Source of the DNA: Rutidosis leptorrhynchoides
Taxonomy: Eukaryota > Streptophyta > Magnoliopsida > Asterales > Asteraceae
NCBI RefSeq assembly: GCF_046630445.1
Contig: NC_092341.1
Location: forward strand, 290,760,501 to 290,824,500
Direction: 5' to 3'
Length of the DNA: 64,000 nt
A model generated the notes under the pieces. The model was not told the DNA's origin. It did not search any database and worked only from the letters and a program-made list of their open reading frames with translations. Shown piece after piece: positions 1 through 10,346 of this stretch (position 1 is the stretch's first letter; every line of letters starts with the position of its first letter). Both the position numbers and the translations under genes were made by a program.

Positions 1-315
1 CATCTGCTTAATTAAGAACAACTTGTTATTCCCAGTCTTTCGCTCATATAACTGCTCAAGCTTTTTCCATAAGGCTTTAGCATCAGTCTCCCCAGTAATA
101 TGATTCACAACATTATCATCAACCCACTGCCGAATATACCCACATACTTGTCTATGCAAAATTTTTCATTGAGCATCAGATTTTTCCTCAGGTTTATCCT
201 CAGTAAAAACAGGCAAATAATAATCTTTCACATAAAGAAGATCCTCCATCTTGCCTTTCCAAACATGATAATTTGAACCATTTAAACTAATCATTTTACT
301 TGTATTAGCTTCCAT
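1..315 (-). pseudogene. Ty1/copia gag N-terminus, partial and interrupted
   Basis: Reading the minus strand from the ATG at 315 gives MEANTSKMISLNGSNY, then VWKGKMEDLLYVKDYY, and after the break VDDNVVNHI and ALWKKLEQLYERKTGNNKL. This is the usual N-terminal gag pattern of plant copia elements (UBN2/DUF4219 type). The frame is broken by a TGA at 166-168, after KSDAQ, where family members usually have tryptophan; a TGG to TGA change would explain it. The frame runs off the left edge of the window, so protease, integrase and RT are not visible. It lies directly downstream (minus sense) of a primer site and LTR, which fixes it as the start of a copia internal region. Seen: frame, stop and position. 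Family assignment is by recognition. Confidence 0.85.
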
Positions 316-344
316 CTTTCACACAAGTCAAATCAAATAACCTA

Positions 345-358
345 GCTCTTGATACCAA
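345..358 (-). promoter_or_regulatory. Primer binding site of copia element (tRNA-Met type)
   Basis: On the minus strand the bases read TTGGTATCAAGAGC, close to the TGGTATCAGAGC complement of initiator tRNA-Met. The site begins two bases after the LTR end and 30 bases before the gag ATG, as expected for minus-strand DNA priming. Confidence 0.8.
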
Positions 359-360
359 TT

Positions 361-1105
361 TGATGAAAAATAGTCACAACGGACAATCTACAAAGCGGAA
401 ACAAACCCGTTTGACCAACACTTTCCCGACCCGTATGAACCCGTGAGGAAACTAACAAACATGCTATATCAAATCCAACCCAATTCAGTCCCCAAATCTG
501 TTCCAAATTAGTAGCCAAACAATAATCAAGCACACATTAAATACACGCGACTTTTTACGTGGAAAACCCCTCAAAATTGAGAGTAAAAACCACGGGACTC
601 GTAAGCCACTTAATGTTCCACTATCATCAACAAGAGAGCAATACAATAATCCTTCTCTAGCTCAACTAGAGGTATACAACATCATCATACTCTTGAACAA
701 CAATAATCAACAAGTATATGAAGAAATTAAAGACAAAAGATGAACAACACTACCAATAAACTGCCCTCTGTTCCAACAGCAAGAACACGACCTACATGCC
801 TCTTTAGACAAATTCAACGGTTGAAAATGTTGGCACTGATGTCAGGAAGACACAGCCCAAAAATGAAGAAGATTCAACGGTCGGATCTCCGGGGATCGTC
901 GATTTTCTAGCCTGCTGTCACTGTAGACGGAAATGGAGTTTCACTCTTTTTCTTGATCTATCTCTCTGATCTCTCTTGATAAATACAGCTGCAAACAATT
1001 AACATATTAATGCCCCCAGATGTTGACCAGGTCAAACTTCATCTTGGGCCTATTTTGTTGGACTTGGGCTTCCTCATAAATGAAAAACTTAAATAAAACC
1101 CAACA
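361..1105 (-). repeat. 5' LTR of minus-strand copia element
   Basis: The 745-bp segment begins TGATGAAAAA and ends CCCAACA on the plus strand; read in element sense it starts TGTTGGGTTTTATTT and ends ...CATCA. TG..CA ends, the adjacent primer site and gag define it as the 5' LTR. The five bases after it (cgata, 1106-1110) are the expected target-site duplicate, whose partner lies outside the window. It cuts off the left end of duplication unit 1. Confidence 0.75.
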
Positions 1106-3233
1106 CGATAGTCTTTGTATTTTTTTCCTAAAAAAAAAAAACCAAGACAAAATTACACCGATAGTCACTGTAATTTGTATCTAATTGCTATGATAGTCGA
1201 AATAGAAATTTTTAAGATGGATATCCCTTTAATTTGCACACATTGCGCAATAAACCAAATCACTAATGTCGGTAGTTATTTCCGTTATTACAAAGTCATT
1301 TACAAAGCATGTGACGGTATTTTTGATATTTTATCTCCTTTATCTTCATGGAGGAGGAGCTATAGAATCTAATGTATTTGGAATATGTAACATGACTAGA
1401 TATTTGTCATAACTTCAATCTTAATGTGATTTAATTTAGTTTTGAATTTGGGTTTTGGATGATGAAACACATGATTTTTAAGGGATGCTTCAAACCTGGA
1501 ATGTGTATTTATAATATATTATTGTAACGAATGGGAACACTGTTCACCTTATTTTTTTTTATTGCTTAAGGGTATTTCTGACTTTTCACACCTTAGATAT
1601 TTGTTGGTTAGGGTTTATGCACCCACATCTCTCGATTCTTCCATTAACTCTCTTCATCGTTCTCTGGCAATTTTTAGCGTATGCTTTCTTGCGATTAACG
1701 TTTTGTGTGACTTCAATTTCGTAATCGTCATCATCCTTCCATTCAATCTCTTCATTGTTCTATGACGATTTTCAGTATATGCTTTGTTGCGATTAACGTT
1801 TTGTGTGACTTCGATTTCGTAATCGTCGTTGAGTTTACATTATTTGATCAGTGATGTGTATATGGGTGCGTGTTCGGTTTTTTCCCTAATTTTCTCTCTT
1901 GCTTCACCGATGGCGATGGTGATGACGACCGTTGCCGCCACTGTCACAATCAATACTGGTATGAACTTATTTTTGTTATACTCTGTGTAATTGTAATTTA
2001 TGAAATGTATATTAGCATTTTTATTGTAAAACATTATATGGGTTGACTCAGAACTACTCACTAGTTCGCAATCAAACTTTGAATTCAAATTAGTATACTT
2101 TAAAACACAACTAATTTTCTTTCGAAACACGGATTCGTGTCTTGAAGTATACTCACCGTAATTTTTACTAAATCTGTTACAACATTTTCGTTATGATTGT
2201 TGTAACAACATTTTGTTATCTACGATGATTTGAACAAATCTTTATCATGAGTCCTAATACTTCTTCATTCTCCCGTGCTCTAGCAATTGCGCTCGAAAAA
2301 TCCAAATAGGACACTTATTAAAAAGTCAAAAAAAATAAAACTACAATTGATGGACAGGTTCATTAGTAGCAGGACATGCCCCCATAACACCTCAAGTGGC
2401 TTTGCCAATGCATGTTTGAAACTCGATAGGTTTTTCGTACGTGGCTAGAGAAAACGTTGAGATGACTACGAAGATACCTCGATTATACCATGTATATTTA
2501 AATTGAACAGATTCAGATTCAGTGTATAACTTTGTTCTGTTTTCAGTTGAGTTGAACCATAATGATATTTGACTCTAGGAGACAACCTTCAAAAATTCGT
2601 ACTAGTACTATTTAGAAAAAGGCAACTAGGCATATGAATTTTTTAATTTTTCTTTTCTTATTTAGTGGTTGAATTATATCCCTGTTTTGGATTGTTTAAC
2701 ACATTCCAAAACGATATATACATAATAGAGATTCCTTGAAAAAAGAATCCCCAAAAAATCTCCTAAAATCCTTTTTCGAGAAGCATTTTAAAGTAGCTTC
2801 AGGAATAAAATAAAATAAAAAAATAAAAAATAAAAACATAACCAGAAGAACAGGGTAGTAGTTACCAAACATACCATAAACATTATCTAGTTATGCTGCA
2901 ACAATAAAAAAAAAAAAATGAATACATACAACAATAACACTAAACCCTTGATTTTTAAATATTTCAACAACAGCTGCAAATAATTCTTAGCTCTGAAAGC
3001 ATTTGGCTTTTTACAAAATTAAGCTTTAGCACTGAAAATTAAAAAGGGGGGAAAAATGAAACAGCAACGGAAGGTACTAAAGTTCAAAACAATGATCAAC
3101 AAACAATGCCAAATCTTTTTGTCTTTGTTGTCAGATATATATTCCATTCTCGATCTTCATTCAAAGTCCGACTCCAGCTACAAAATGTTAGTAGTACTAT
3201 TGACAAACAATCCAGGGAGCTTGTACGGCTAAA
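1106..3233. other. Non-coding flank of duplication unit 1
   Basis: No gene is supported. From about 1138 the sequence aligns with 4826-7284 of unit 2. It holds an internal tandem duplication of roughly 110 bp (about 1636-1748 and 1749-1830, sharing gcgattaacgttttgtgtga) that is also present in unit 2, so it predates the segmental duplication. A hairpin-forming stretch lies at about 2094-2150. Short open frames here lack codon structure or homology I recognise. Confidence 0.6.
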
Positions 3234-4346
3234 TCATTCGCCTTTCGAACTCATGATGCTATTCATGTAAGTGTCACATAATCTTGGTACATGATTCTCA
3301 AAACTCTTCAAAAAACAAAGAAACTTTGGTTCAGAAAAAGTAAGAATCGTAGAAAGAGACGGTTTGTCTTTTAAGAGCTCTGTTTCTTTCAAGATATTAA
3401 GAACTTGATTCCTTGGCTTTATCCGTTTTTCTAAACTCAATGTCCAAAAATGCGTATTACCGATTAATATTGAAGGCGTATAATTTAGCTCCTTCATGAA
3501 ATACTTCAATTTATCGCTAAGGTAACTTTCTGTTAAATTCAAACAGTTAGGCTGAGCCCTAAGCAATGTAGCTATTTCATGATCAGACCAACCAAAACTC
3601 GAAAAAATTTGCATCTTTTTCTTGATTTGTGAATCGGTGCGATACATAACCACACGGACAGCATGTATAAAACTTCCCAAATCACGCAAAATCCCCAATT
3701 TATCTTCCAGATAACTCAAACTAGTTTTGATTAGCTTAGGGGGTACTAAAAGCTGGCTAGGGTAAGTTAACATAAACTTGATGATCCTCTCATTTGATAA
3801 ACCATAATTCTGCATTAATGAAATATTTGTTGACAGTCTACTTATTGTTCGATTCGAGAAAGAGAACGATTTTGAGTTATTAATAACTTTAATCACATTT
3901 TCATCACTGCCAACTAATTTCTTAACAAAATCAACACACGGAATTATCCGGGAATGTAACCCAGGCCATAAAACTTGCGGGTTTTTCTTGATGAGACTGA
4001 CAAGATCCGACCCGGATAACCCAAGTTCCTTAAAAACCCTAACTTTGGGTTCTAGGGTTTTGGTCGGCTTGGAATTTAGGATTCTTGGAGAACAATAAAC
4101 GATTTGTTTGATCTGGGAATTGTTTAATCCGTAATTCTTTAAGATGGTAACAACTAAATCGGAATTAATGGTGGATTTGAGATGGGTTACTTTACCTTTT
4201 GAGGAGACAAAGATGGCATCTTGTTTGGAAAAATTGAGGGAATGAGTGAGGTAATCAAAGACTGAATTCGAGTTACCGGACAGAGTGGAGTAACGAGCAA
4301 AACCATGAGGCCGGAGTCGGAAAATGAAGCCGGAAATCCTAAACAT
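3234..4346 (-). CDS. mTERF-family organellar protein, copy 1 (370 aa)
   Basis: Single-exon 370-aa protein of the plant mTERF family (mitochondrial transcription termination factor-like, helical repeats that bind organellar nucleic acid). The N-terminus MFRISGFIFRLRPHGFARYS is rich in Arg, Phe and Ser and lacks acidic residues, as in mitochondrial presequences. From residue about 70 come tandem helical repeats of about 30 aa with the usual leucine and proline spacing (ILKNYGLNNSQIKQIV, then CSPRIL; FKELGLSGSDLVSLIKKNPQ; MQNYGLSNERIIKFM, then TYPSQLL; FGWSDHEIATLLRAQPNCL). Length and intron-less structure fit the large angiosperm mTERF clade expanded by tandem duplication. The start is taken as the ATG equivalent to Met11 of copy 2; an upstream ATG is out of frame here. 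No stop or frameshift. Which family member it is, and its target, cannot be told from sequence. Confidence 0.93.
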   Translation of the reverse strand: MFRISGFIFRLRPHGFARYSTLSGNSNSVFDYLTHSLNFSKQDAIFVSSKGKVTHLKSTINSDLVVTILKNYGLNNSQIKQIVYCSPRILNSKPTKTLEPKVRVFKELGLSGSDLVSLIKKNPQVLWPGLHSRIIPCVDFVKKLVGSDENVIKVINNSKSFSFSNRTISRLSTNISLMQNYGLSNERIIKFMLTYPSQLLVPPKLIKTSLSYLEDKLGILRDLGSFIHAVRVVMYRTDSQIKKKMQIFSSFGWSDHEIATLLRAQPNCLNLTESYLSDKLKYFMKELNYTPSILIGNTHFWTLSLEKRIKPRNQVLNILKETELLKDKPSLSTILTFSEPKFLCFLKSFENHVPRLCDTYMNSIMSSKGE

Positions 4347-4374
4347 GTTGCGAAGAGTGGTGGCGGGCTTTCAT
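4339..4374 (-). other. Upstream reading frame overlapping the mTERF copy 1 start
   Basis: In copy 2 an ATG lies 30 bases upstream of MFR and is in frame. In copy 1 the equivalent ATG (4372-4374) is 28 bases upstream, so it opens an 11-codon frame that ends at TAG 4339-4341, overlapping the main ATG at 4344-4346. If transcribed with this leader, the mRNA would have an overlapping upstream frame that could lower translation. The transcription start is not known. Confidence 0.55.
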
Positions 4375-4404
4375 GCGAGCAAAGATTTGAACTTCTTTAA
4401 ACTC

Positions 4405-4605
4405 CGCATATAAAATTAAGGATTTGATCCTCTCCTGTTAATGGGGTCATCTTAATTTTTGTTATGATAAAAAATGGGGCCACTTATTTGTATTTTTTTA
4501 TTTTATATTTTTATTGTTATACTGTATTTATTTATTTTTCTAAAATATAATTTGATGGGTTAAGTTACTGGGAGAATCTTAATCCTAAATTACATATACA
4601 TCTAT
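4405..4605. other. Spacer between duplication units, no gene seen
   Basis: AT-rich sequence upstream of mTERF copy 1, probably containing its promoter. It has no counterpart beside copy 2. No clear TATA position can be chosen among many AT runs. Confidence 0.4.
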
Positions 4606-4704
4606 ACCTCCGTGGGGGGAGGAATGACTTCCCTTTTACTCTAGGGTAGAGGAAAGACTGTCTACATCTAACCTCCCCCATACTCCACTTTAGTGGAATT
4701 GGGT

Positions 4705-4739
<35 letters not shown>

Positions 4740-4742
4740 ACC
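4606..4742 (+). mobile_element. 5'-truncated SINE with (GTT)n tail
   Basis: The segment ends with gactgtctacatctaacc, a CCCCCATAC stretch and gtggaattgggtattgttg, followed by a run of GTT units to 4739. This is the 3' end I associate with plant tRNA-derived SINEs that finish in TTG repeats (TS/Au-type). No A or B box is present, so the tRNA head is missing. It is flanked by an 11-bp direct repeat tatacatctat (4595-4605 and 4743-4753), evidence of a target-primed insertion. Confidence 0.7.
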
Positions 4743-5311
4743 TATACATCTATTGCCTTTCCAAAAAAAACAAAAAAAAAACAAAAAAAAAATTACCTAT
4801 TACCTACGCTATATTACTGGTATTACCAAAACCAAAACAAAATTACACGGATAATCTCTATAAAACTTGTATCTGATTGCTATTGCTATTGGTATTGCTA
4901 TTGCTATGATAGTCAAAAAGGAATTTTTTATGATGGATATCCTTTTAATTTGCACACATCCACAGTAGTTCAAATCACTAATGTCAGTAGTTATTTTCGT
5001 TATTACAAAGTCATGTACAAGGCATGTGACAGTATTTTTGATATTTTATCTCCTTTATCTTCATGCAAGAGGAGCTACAGAATCTAATGTATTTGGAATA
5101 TGTAACATGACTAGAAATTTGTTAACTTCAATCTTAATGTGATTGTAATTAAGTTTTGAATTTGAGTTTTGGATGATGAAACACATGATTTTTAAGTGAT
5201 GCTTCAAACCTGAAATGTGTATTTATAATATATTATTGCAACATATGGGAACACTATTCACCTTATTTTTTTTTTTATTGTTTAAGAGTATTTTTGTCTT
5301 TTCATTACTTT

Positions 5312-5317
<6 letters not shown>

Positions 5318-5356
<39 letters not shown>

Positions 5357-5557
5357 GAGGAACCCTACTATGGGCCAGAGCACATTGGCCCCCCCACCGC
5401 AGGTAAACCCCGGGTAAACGGCAAGCCAGCCCTCCACCGCTACCAGGTAAGGCATTCTCCAGTTTGGTCATTAAATGCGGGCACCCCTTAGGATTGAACC
5501 CGAGACCTCCCCTTCACTGAAAGTGCTGGTGGCCACCCAGGCTAGGCCTGGATGGTT
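5318..5557 (-). mobile_element. tRNA-derived SINE with poly(A) tail, present only in unit 2
   Basis: On the minus strand the element starts AACCATCCAGGCCTAGCC, has an A-box-like TAGCCTGGGTGG (5533-5544) and a B box GGTTCAATCC (5491-5500), and ends in a long poly(A), seen as poly(T) from 5318 to about 5354. A 12-bp target duplication tactttaggttt flanks it (5306-5317 and 5558-5569). The paralogous position in unit 1 (about 1581-1605) is an empty site. The body has GC-rich text unlike the surrounding AT-rich DNA. An open frame across it is accidental. Confidence 0.9.
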
Positions 5558-5569
5558 TACTTTAGGTTT

Positions 5570-7284
5570 GTTGATTAGAGTTTATACACCCACATCTCTC
5601 GATCCTTTCATTCACTCTCTTCATCGATCTCTGGCAATTTTGAGCGTATGCTTTGTTGCGATTAACGTTTTGTGTGACTTCAAGTTCGTAATCGTCATCA
5701 TCCTTCCATTCAATCTCTTCATCGTTCTCTGGCGATTTTCAGCGTATGCTTTGTTGCGGTTAATGTTTTGTGTGACTTCGATTTCGTAATCGCCGTTGAG
5801 TTTACATTATTTGATCGGTGATGTGTATATGGGTGCGTGTTCGGTTTTCCCCCCCTAATTTTCTCTCTTGCTTCACCGATAGCGATGGTGATGACGACCG
5901 TTGCCGCCACCGTCACAATCGATACTGTTTTGAACTTATTTTGTTATACTCTGTGTAATTGTAATTTATGAAATGTGTATTAGCATTTTTTTATCTTTAA
6001 ACATTATATGGGTTGACCCAAAACTACTCACTAGTTCGCAATCAAACTTTGAATCCAAATTTTATCAAATATTACCATGAGTATACTTTAAAACACAACT
6101 GATTTTCTTTCAAAACACGGATTCGTGTTTTGAAGTATACTCACTACACAACTGATTTTCTTTCAAAACACGGATTCGTGTTTTGAAGTATACTCACTGT
6201 AATATTTACTGAATCTGTTACAACATTTTCGTTATGATTGTTGTAACAACATTTTGTTACCTACGATGATTTGAACAAATCTTTATCAGAGTCCAAATAC
6301 TTCTTCATTCTCCCGTGCTCTAGCAATTGCGCTCGAAAAGTACAAATAGGACACTTATTGTAATTGAGTTGGTGTACAATCACAACAACGTCTTTAAGGT
6401 GACACTTGTAAAAAGCCAAAAAAATAAAAATAAAAAAAACTACAATTCATGAGACAGGTTCATTGGTAGCAGGACATGCCCCCATAACACCTCAAGTGGA
6501 GCTCCCAATGCATGTTTGAAACTCGAAAGGTTTTTCGTACGTGGCTAGAGAAAACGTTGAGATGACTATGAAGATACCTCGATTATACCATTTACATTTA
6601 AATTAAACAGATTCAGATTTAGTGTATAACTTTGTTCTGTTTTCAGTTGAGTTGAACCATAATGATATTTGACTCTAGAAGACAACGACCTTCAAAAATT
6701 CGTACTAGTACTATTTAGAAAAATGCAACTAGGCATATGATTTTTTTTTCTTAGTTAGTGGATGAATTTATATCCCTGTTTTGGATTGTCTAACACATTC
6801 CAAAACGATATATACATAATAGAGATTCCTTGAAAAAAGAATCCCCAAAAAAATCTCCTAAAATCCTTTTAGAGAAGCATTATAAGGTAGCTTCAGGGGG
6901 AAAAAATACATAACCAGAAGAACAGGGTAGTAGTTACCAAACATACCATAAACATTATCTAGTTATGCTGCAACAATAAAATAAATGAATACATACAACG
7001 ATGACACTAAACCCTTGATTTTAAATATTTCAACAGCTGCCAATAATTCTTTACTCTTAAGCATTTGGCTTTTTACAAAATTAAGCTTTTAAAAAGGGAA
7101 ACAAAAAAATGAAACAGCAAAGGAAGGTACTAAAGTTCAAAACAATGACCAACTAACAATACCAAATCTTTCTGTCTTTGTTGTCAGATATATTCCATTC
7201 TCGATCTACACTCAATGTCCGACTCCAGCCACAAAATGTTAGTATTACTATTGACAAAGAATCCAGGGAGCTTGTACGGCTAAA
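5570..7284. other. Non-coding flank of duplication unit 2
   Basis: Collinear with about 1600-3233 of unit 1, with small indels. It contains the 110-bp internal tandem (about 5595-5800) and the doubled hairpin (see 6083-6199). No gene is supported. Confidence 0.6.
6083..6199. repeat. Doubled imperfect hairpin, about 54-bp unit
   Basis: The unit has an inner near-palindrome aaaacacggattcgtgtttt and outer arms gagtatacttt.../...aagtatactc. In unit 2 the block from cacaactgattttctttc through agtatactcact occurs twice in succession; unit 1 has one copy with one-base changes (about 2094-2150). It could be a small foldback element or a replication-slippage product. Confidence 0.7.
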
Positions 7285-8427
7285 TCATTCGCCTTTCAAA
7301 CTCGGGATGCTATTCATGTAAGTGTCACATAATCTTGGTACATGATTCTCAAAACGCTTCAAAAAACAAAGAAACTTTGGTTCAGAAATTTTAATTATCG
7401 TAGCAAGAGACGGTTTGTCTTTTAAGAGCTCCTTTTCTTTCAAGATATTGAAAACTTGGTTCCTTGGCTTTATCCGTTTTTCTAAACTATATGTCCAGAA
7501 ATGCGCATTACCGATTAATATTGAAGGCGTATAATTTAGCTCCTTCATGAAATACTTCAATTTATCGCTAAGGTAACTTTCTGTTAAATTCAAACAGTTT
7601 GGCTGAGCCCTAAGCAAAGTAGCTATTTCATAATCAGACCAACCAAAACTTGAAAAAATTTGCATCTTCTTCTTAATTTGTGAATCGGTGCGAAACAAAA
7701 CAGCACGAACAGCATGTATAAAACTCCCCAAATCACGCGAAATCCCCAATTTATCTTCCACATAACTCAAACTCCTTTTGAATAGATTCGGGTTTACTAA
7801 AAGCCGGTCAGGGTAATTTGACATAAACTTTATAATCCTCTCATTTGATAAACCATAATTCTGCATTAATGAAATATTTGTTGACAGTTTTTTCATTTTT
7901 TGATGCTGGAAAGAAAACCATCTTGAGTTATTAACAACTTTAATCACATTTTCATCACTGCCAACTAATTTCTTAACAGAATCAATAGACGGAATTATCC
8001 GGGAATGTAACCCACGCCATAAAATTTTCGGGTCTTTCTTGATGAGACTGACAAGATCCGACCCGCGTAACCCAAGTTCCTTAAAAACCCTAACTTTGGG
8101 TTCTACGGTTTTTGTTGGATTGGAAGTTAGGATTCTTGGAGCATAAGAAATGATTTGTTTGATCTGGGTATTGTTTAATCCGTAATTCTTTAAGATAGTA
8201 ACAACTAAATTGGAATTAATGGTGGATTTGAGATGGGTAAGGTTACCTTTTTTGGAGAGAAAGATGGCATCTTGTTTGGAAAAATGGAGGGAATGAGTGA
8301 GGTAATCAACCACTGAATGAGGGTTGCCGGATAAAGTGGAGTAACGAGCAAAACCATCAGGCCGGAATCGGAAAATGAAGCCGGAATTCCTAAACATGGT
8401 GTGGAGACTGTGGAGGCGGACTTTCAT
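7285..8427 (-). CDS. mTERF-family organellar protein, copy 2 (380 aa)
   Basis: Tandem paralogue of the gene at 3234-4346, collinear over all 370 residues from MFR onward with no indel and roughly 80 percent identical by eye. The frame can start at 8427 (MKVRLHSLHTMFR) or at Met11 (8395-8397); Met11 matches copy 1, while the longer start would add basic residues to the mitochondrial presequence. Helical mTERF repeats as in copy 1. Differences are not even: residues about 95-220 differ often (for example WFSFQHQKMKK against SFSFSNRTISR), whereas about 60 residues around FGWSDYEIATLLRAQPNCLN differ at almost no position. No stops or frameshifts, so both copies look functional. Confidence 0.93.
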   Translation of the reverse strand: MKVRLHSLHTMFRNSGFIFRFRPDGFARYSTLSGNPHSVVDYLTHSLHFSKQDAIFLSKKGNLTHLKSTINSNLVVTILKNYGLNNTQIKQIISYAPRILTSNPTKTVEPKVRVFKELGLRGSDLVSLIKKDPKILWRGLHSRIIPSIDSVKKLVGSDENVIKVVNNSRWFSFQHQKMKKLSTNISLMQNYGLSNERIIKFMSNYPDRLLVNPNLFKRSLSYVEDKLGISRDLGSFIHAVRAVLFRTDSQIKKKMQIFSSFGWSDYEIATLLRAQPNCLNLTESYLSDKLKYFMKELNYTPSILIGNAHFWTYSLEKRIKPRNQVFNILKEKELLKDKPSLATIIKISEPKFLCFLKRFENHVPRLCDTYMNSIPSLKGE

Positions 8428-9014
8428 GTGAGCAAAAGATTTGAACTTGTTTATTTAGCAATTTACGGATTACATATATTACCTATTACCTATTACCTAT
8501 TACCTATAGCTTTATACCAATGATTAATTTTTAGTCATAACTACTATATAAAAACGTATATACGGCAGTAGTATTATGTTGTTCGATTTATTTTTGTTTT
8601 TGTAAAGTGTGATTTTCTAAAACTTAATACTCCGTATATGACTATATGTTTATAAATCTATCTTCTATCCTACATACATATAAAAACTAGTTTGAAATTC
8701 ACCTAGCAAAAGTATCAAGCATAAGTTACCTAGCAAAAACATTAGACTGTAGTTTTAGCTTAGCCTAAAAATGTAGTCTAATAATATAAATATTTCGATT
8801 GTTGGAAAATGCGAACGATGTCGTTTAGAGGACGTTTAACTCTAATAAAATCGGTGCTTACTAGTCTCCTATTGTATTGCTTCTCGCTCTTTCGTGCTCC
8901 GCGTTGTGTACTAAAAATTCTTGAGAGTGTGACGAGAAATTTTTTTTGAGGCGGGAAGGATTTCGGGTTTAAAATAAATTGGGTTAAATGGGACAATGTC
9001 ATTTCGTCCTATAG
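8428..9014. other. Upstream region of mTERF copy 2; short ATTACCT repeats
   Basis: About four ATTACCT units at 8473-8512 mark the right edge of the duplication. The rest is AT-rich with no convincing coding frame and presumably includes the mTERF copy 2 promoter. The short minus-strand frame at 8778-9002 has no recognisable content. Confidence 0.5.
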
Positions 9015-10271
9015 GGAGGGGGGATTAAATATTGGTTCTCTTTTTGAAAAAAATCTCGCGTTACTTGAAAAGTGGTGATGGAGGTTTAAAACTGAAACCA
9101 ATTCACTCTGGGTTAAAGTCATACATAGTATCTAATGGTTTGTGTGGTGGCCTTGAGGTGGGGCACGACTCTTGTCAATCCCTTCTGCTTGGCACTTGGT
9201 CTAACATTGTTTTGGTAGGTAAAAAAAATAGATGAACTCAACATCCAATTCAGCAAATCGTTCAGGAAGATAATAGGTGACGGATCCTCAACATCGTTTT
9301 GGCATGATGAATGGGTTGGCGAAAAAAGATTTTGCGACAGTTTCAGAGACTGTATCGACTAGAAAACTCCAAGCATGCTACTGTTTCTGACCGTATTCAA
9401 CCTCGAGGTGCTGCTACTATTTGTTCCTGGAGCTGGATGCGTGAACTTAGGGGTAGAATTGATGTCGAATTAGAGTCCATTATGGAGTTAATTACAGCTT
9501 TCAATTTTGATCCAAGTGTTGGCGACAAATGGGCCTGGAAGCTTGCTGGAGACAACCAGTTTACTGTCAAATCCTTAGCGACCCTTATTGATGAACAGGT
9601 GCTCGAGACAAACAACATCGCTGAAGAAACAATTCGAAACAGGTTAGTTCCCAAGAAGCTTGAAATATTTGTGTCAGGTGTGCAAAAAAAGATTACCGGT
9701 CAAAACCGAGCTTGATAAACGGTGTATCGACCTATATAGTGTTAGATGTCCTACATGTGATGATAGCTTGGAAACAATTGATCATGCTTTAATCTTTTGT
9801 TAAGACTCCATGGAATTATGGAATCGTATCTTTAGATGGTTGGGGCTTGGTAACTTCTCAAATCTAACTTGTAATGAAATTCTTCGTGGTAATGGTCCGA
9901 CTCAACCGACAAGATATGGAAAAATGGTATGGCAAGCGGTGGAATTGGTAACCGCATACTACATTTGGAAAAATAGGAATAACAAGGTATTTCGTGACAA
10001 AATGTGGAACGTCCCGGTGGCTCTAAACGAGATTCAATCGAAATCATTCGAGTGAATCTCCCATCGAGCAATGTCGAAGTACAAAATTGATTGGCTAGAT
10101 TGGATAAACAATCCTAAGGTTTATCTTAAATTGTAAATTTGTTTGTTGTTTCTATTCGTGTTCGGGTTTGCTTTCTTTGTAAACCCTTTCGGGTCTCATA
10201 AGTATGTAATCCTTTACAAGGATCCAATCGTTGTATCTATCGTATTCATATATAAAAATTTTTGCTTTTCA

Positions 10272-10279
<8 letters not shown>
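9015..10279 (+). pseudogene. LINE (L1-type) 3' end: RT tail and zf-RVT domain, decayed
   Basis: Read with frame changes, the plus strand gives GLNIGSLFEKNLALLEKW, then IIGDGSSTSFWHDEWVGEKR, then NRLVPKKLEIFV, then KTELDKRCIDLYSVRCPTC and ETIDHALIFC. This order (end of RT, G-D-G-x-S-FW-D-W block, zinc-binding C-x2-C ... H-x4-C) is the typical C-terminus of plant L1-type ORF2. At least one one-base indel near 9680 and further frame changes near 9230-9310, plus a TAA at 9799-9801, destroy it. A 3' untranslated part ends in a run of A at about 10270-10279. The endonuclease and most of RT are missing, as in 5'-truncated LINE insertions. Confidence 0.85.
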
Positions 10280-10316
<37 letters not shown>

Positions 10317-10346
10317 TATAATATATATATATATATACAATTATAA
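10280..10346. repeat. (TA)n microsatellite after LINE poly(A)
   Basis: TA dinucleotide runs interrupted by an acaattataa unit occurring twice, directly after the LINE poly(A). Probably grown from the tail. Confidence 0.85.

Larger units (their letters stand above)
1138..8450. repeat. Direct tandem segmental duplication, about 3.6 kb per unit, each with an mTERF gene
   Basis: Unit 1 (about 1138-4400) and unit 2 (about 4826-8450) align collinearly: the same leader (gacaaaattacac), the same 110-bp internal tandem, the same tgcccccataacacctcaag stretch, the same mTERF frame and 3' flank. Unit 2 additionally has a SINE (5318-5557) and a doubled 54-bp hairpin (about 6083-6199). Between the homologous blocks lies 4405-4825 with a SINE fragment. 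ATTACCT repeats occur at both right-hand boundaries (4792-4806 and 8473-8512) and could have mediated the event. Seen directly by comparison; exact breakpoints are approximate. Confidence 0.9.

Noticed and set aside
5294-5789. Two plus-strand frames across the poly(T) region
   Set aside because: They run through the SINE and its tail; the frame is accidental.
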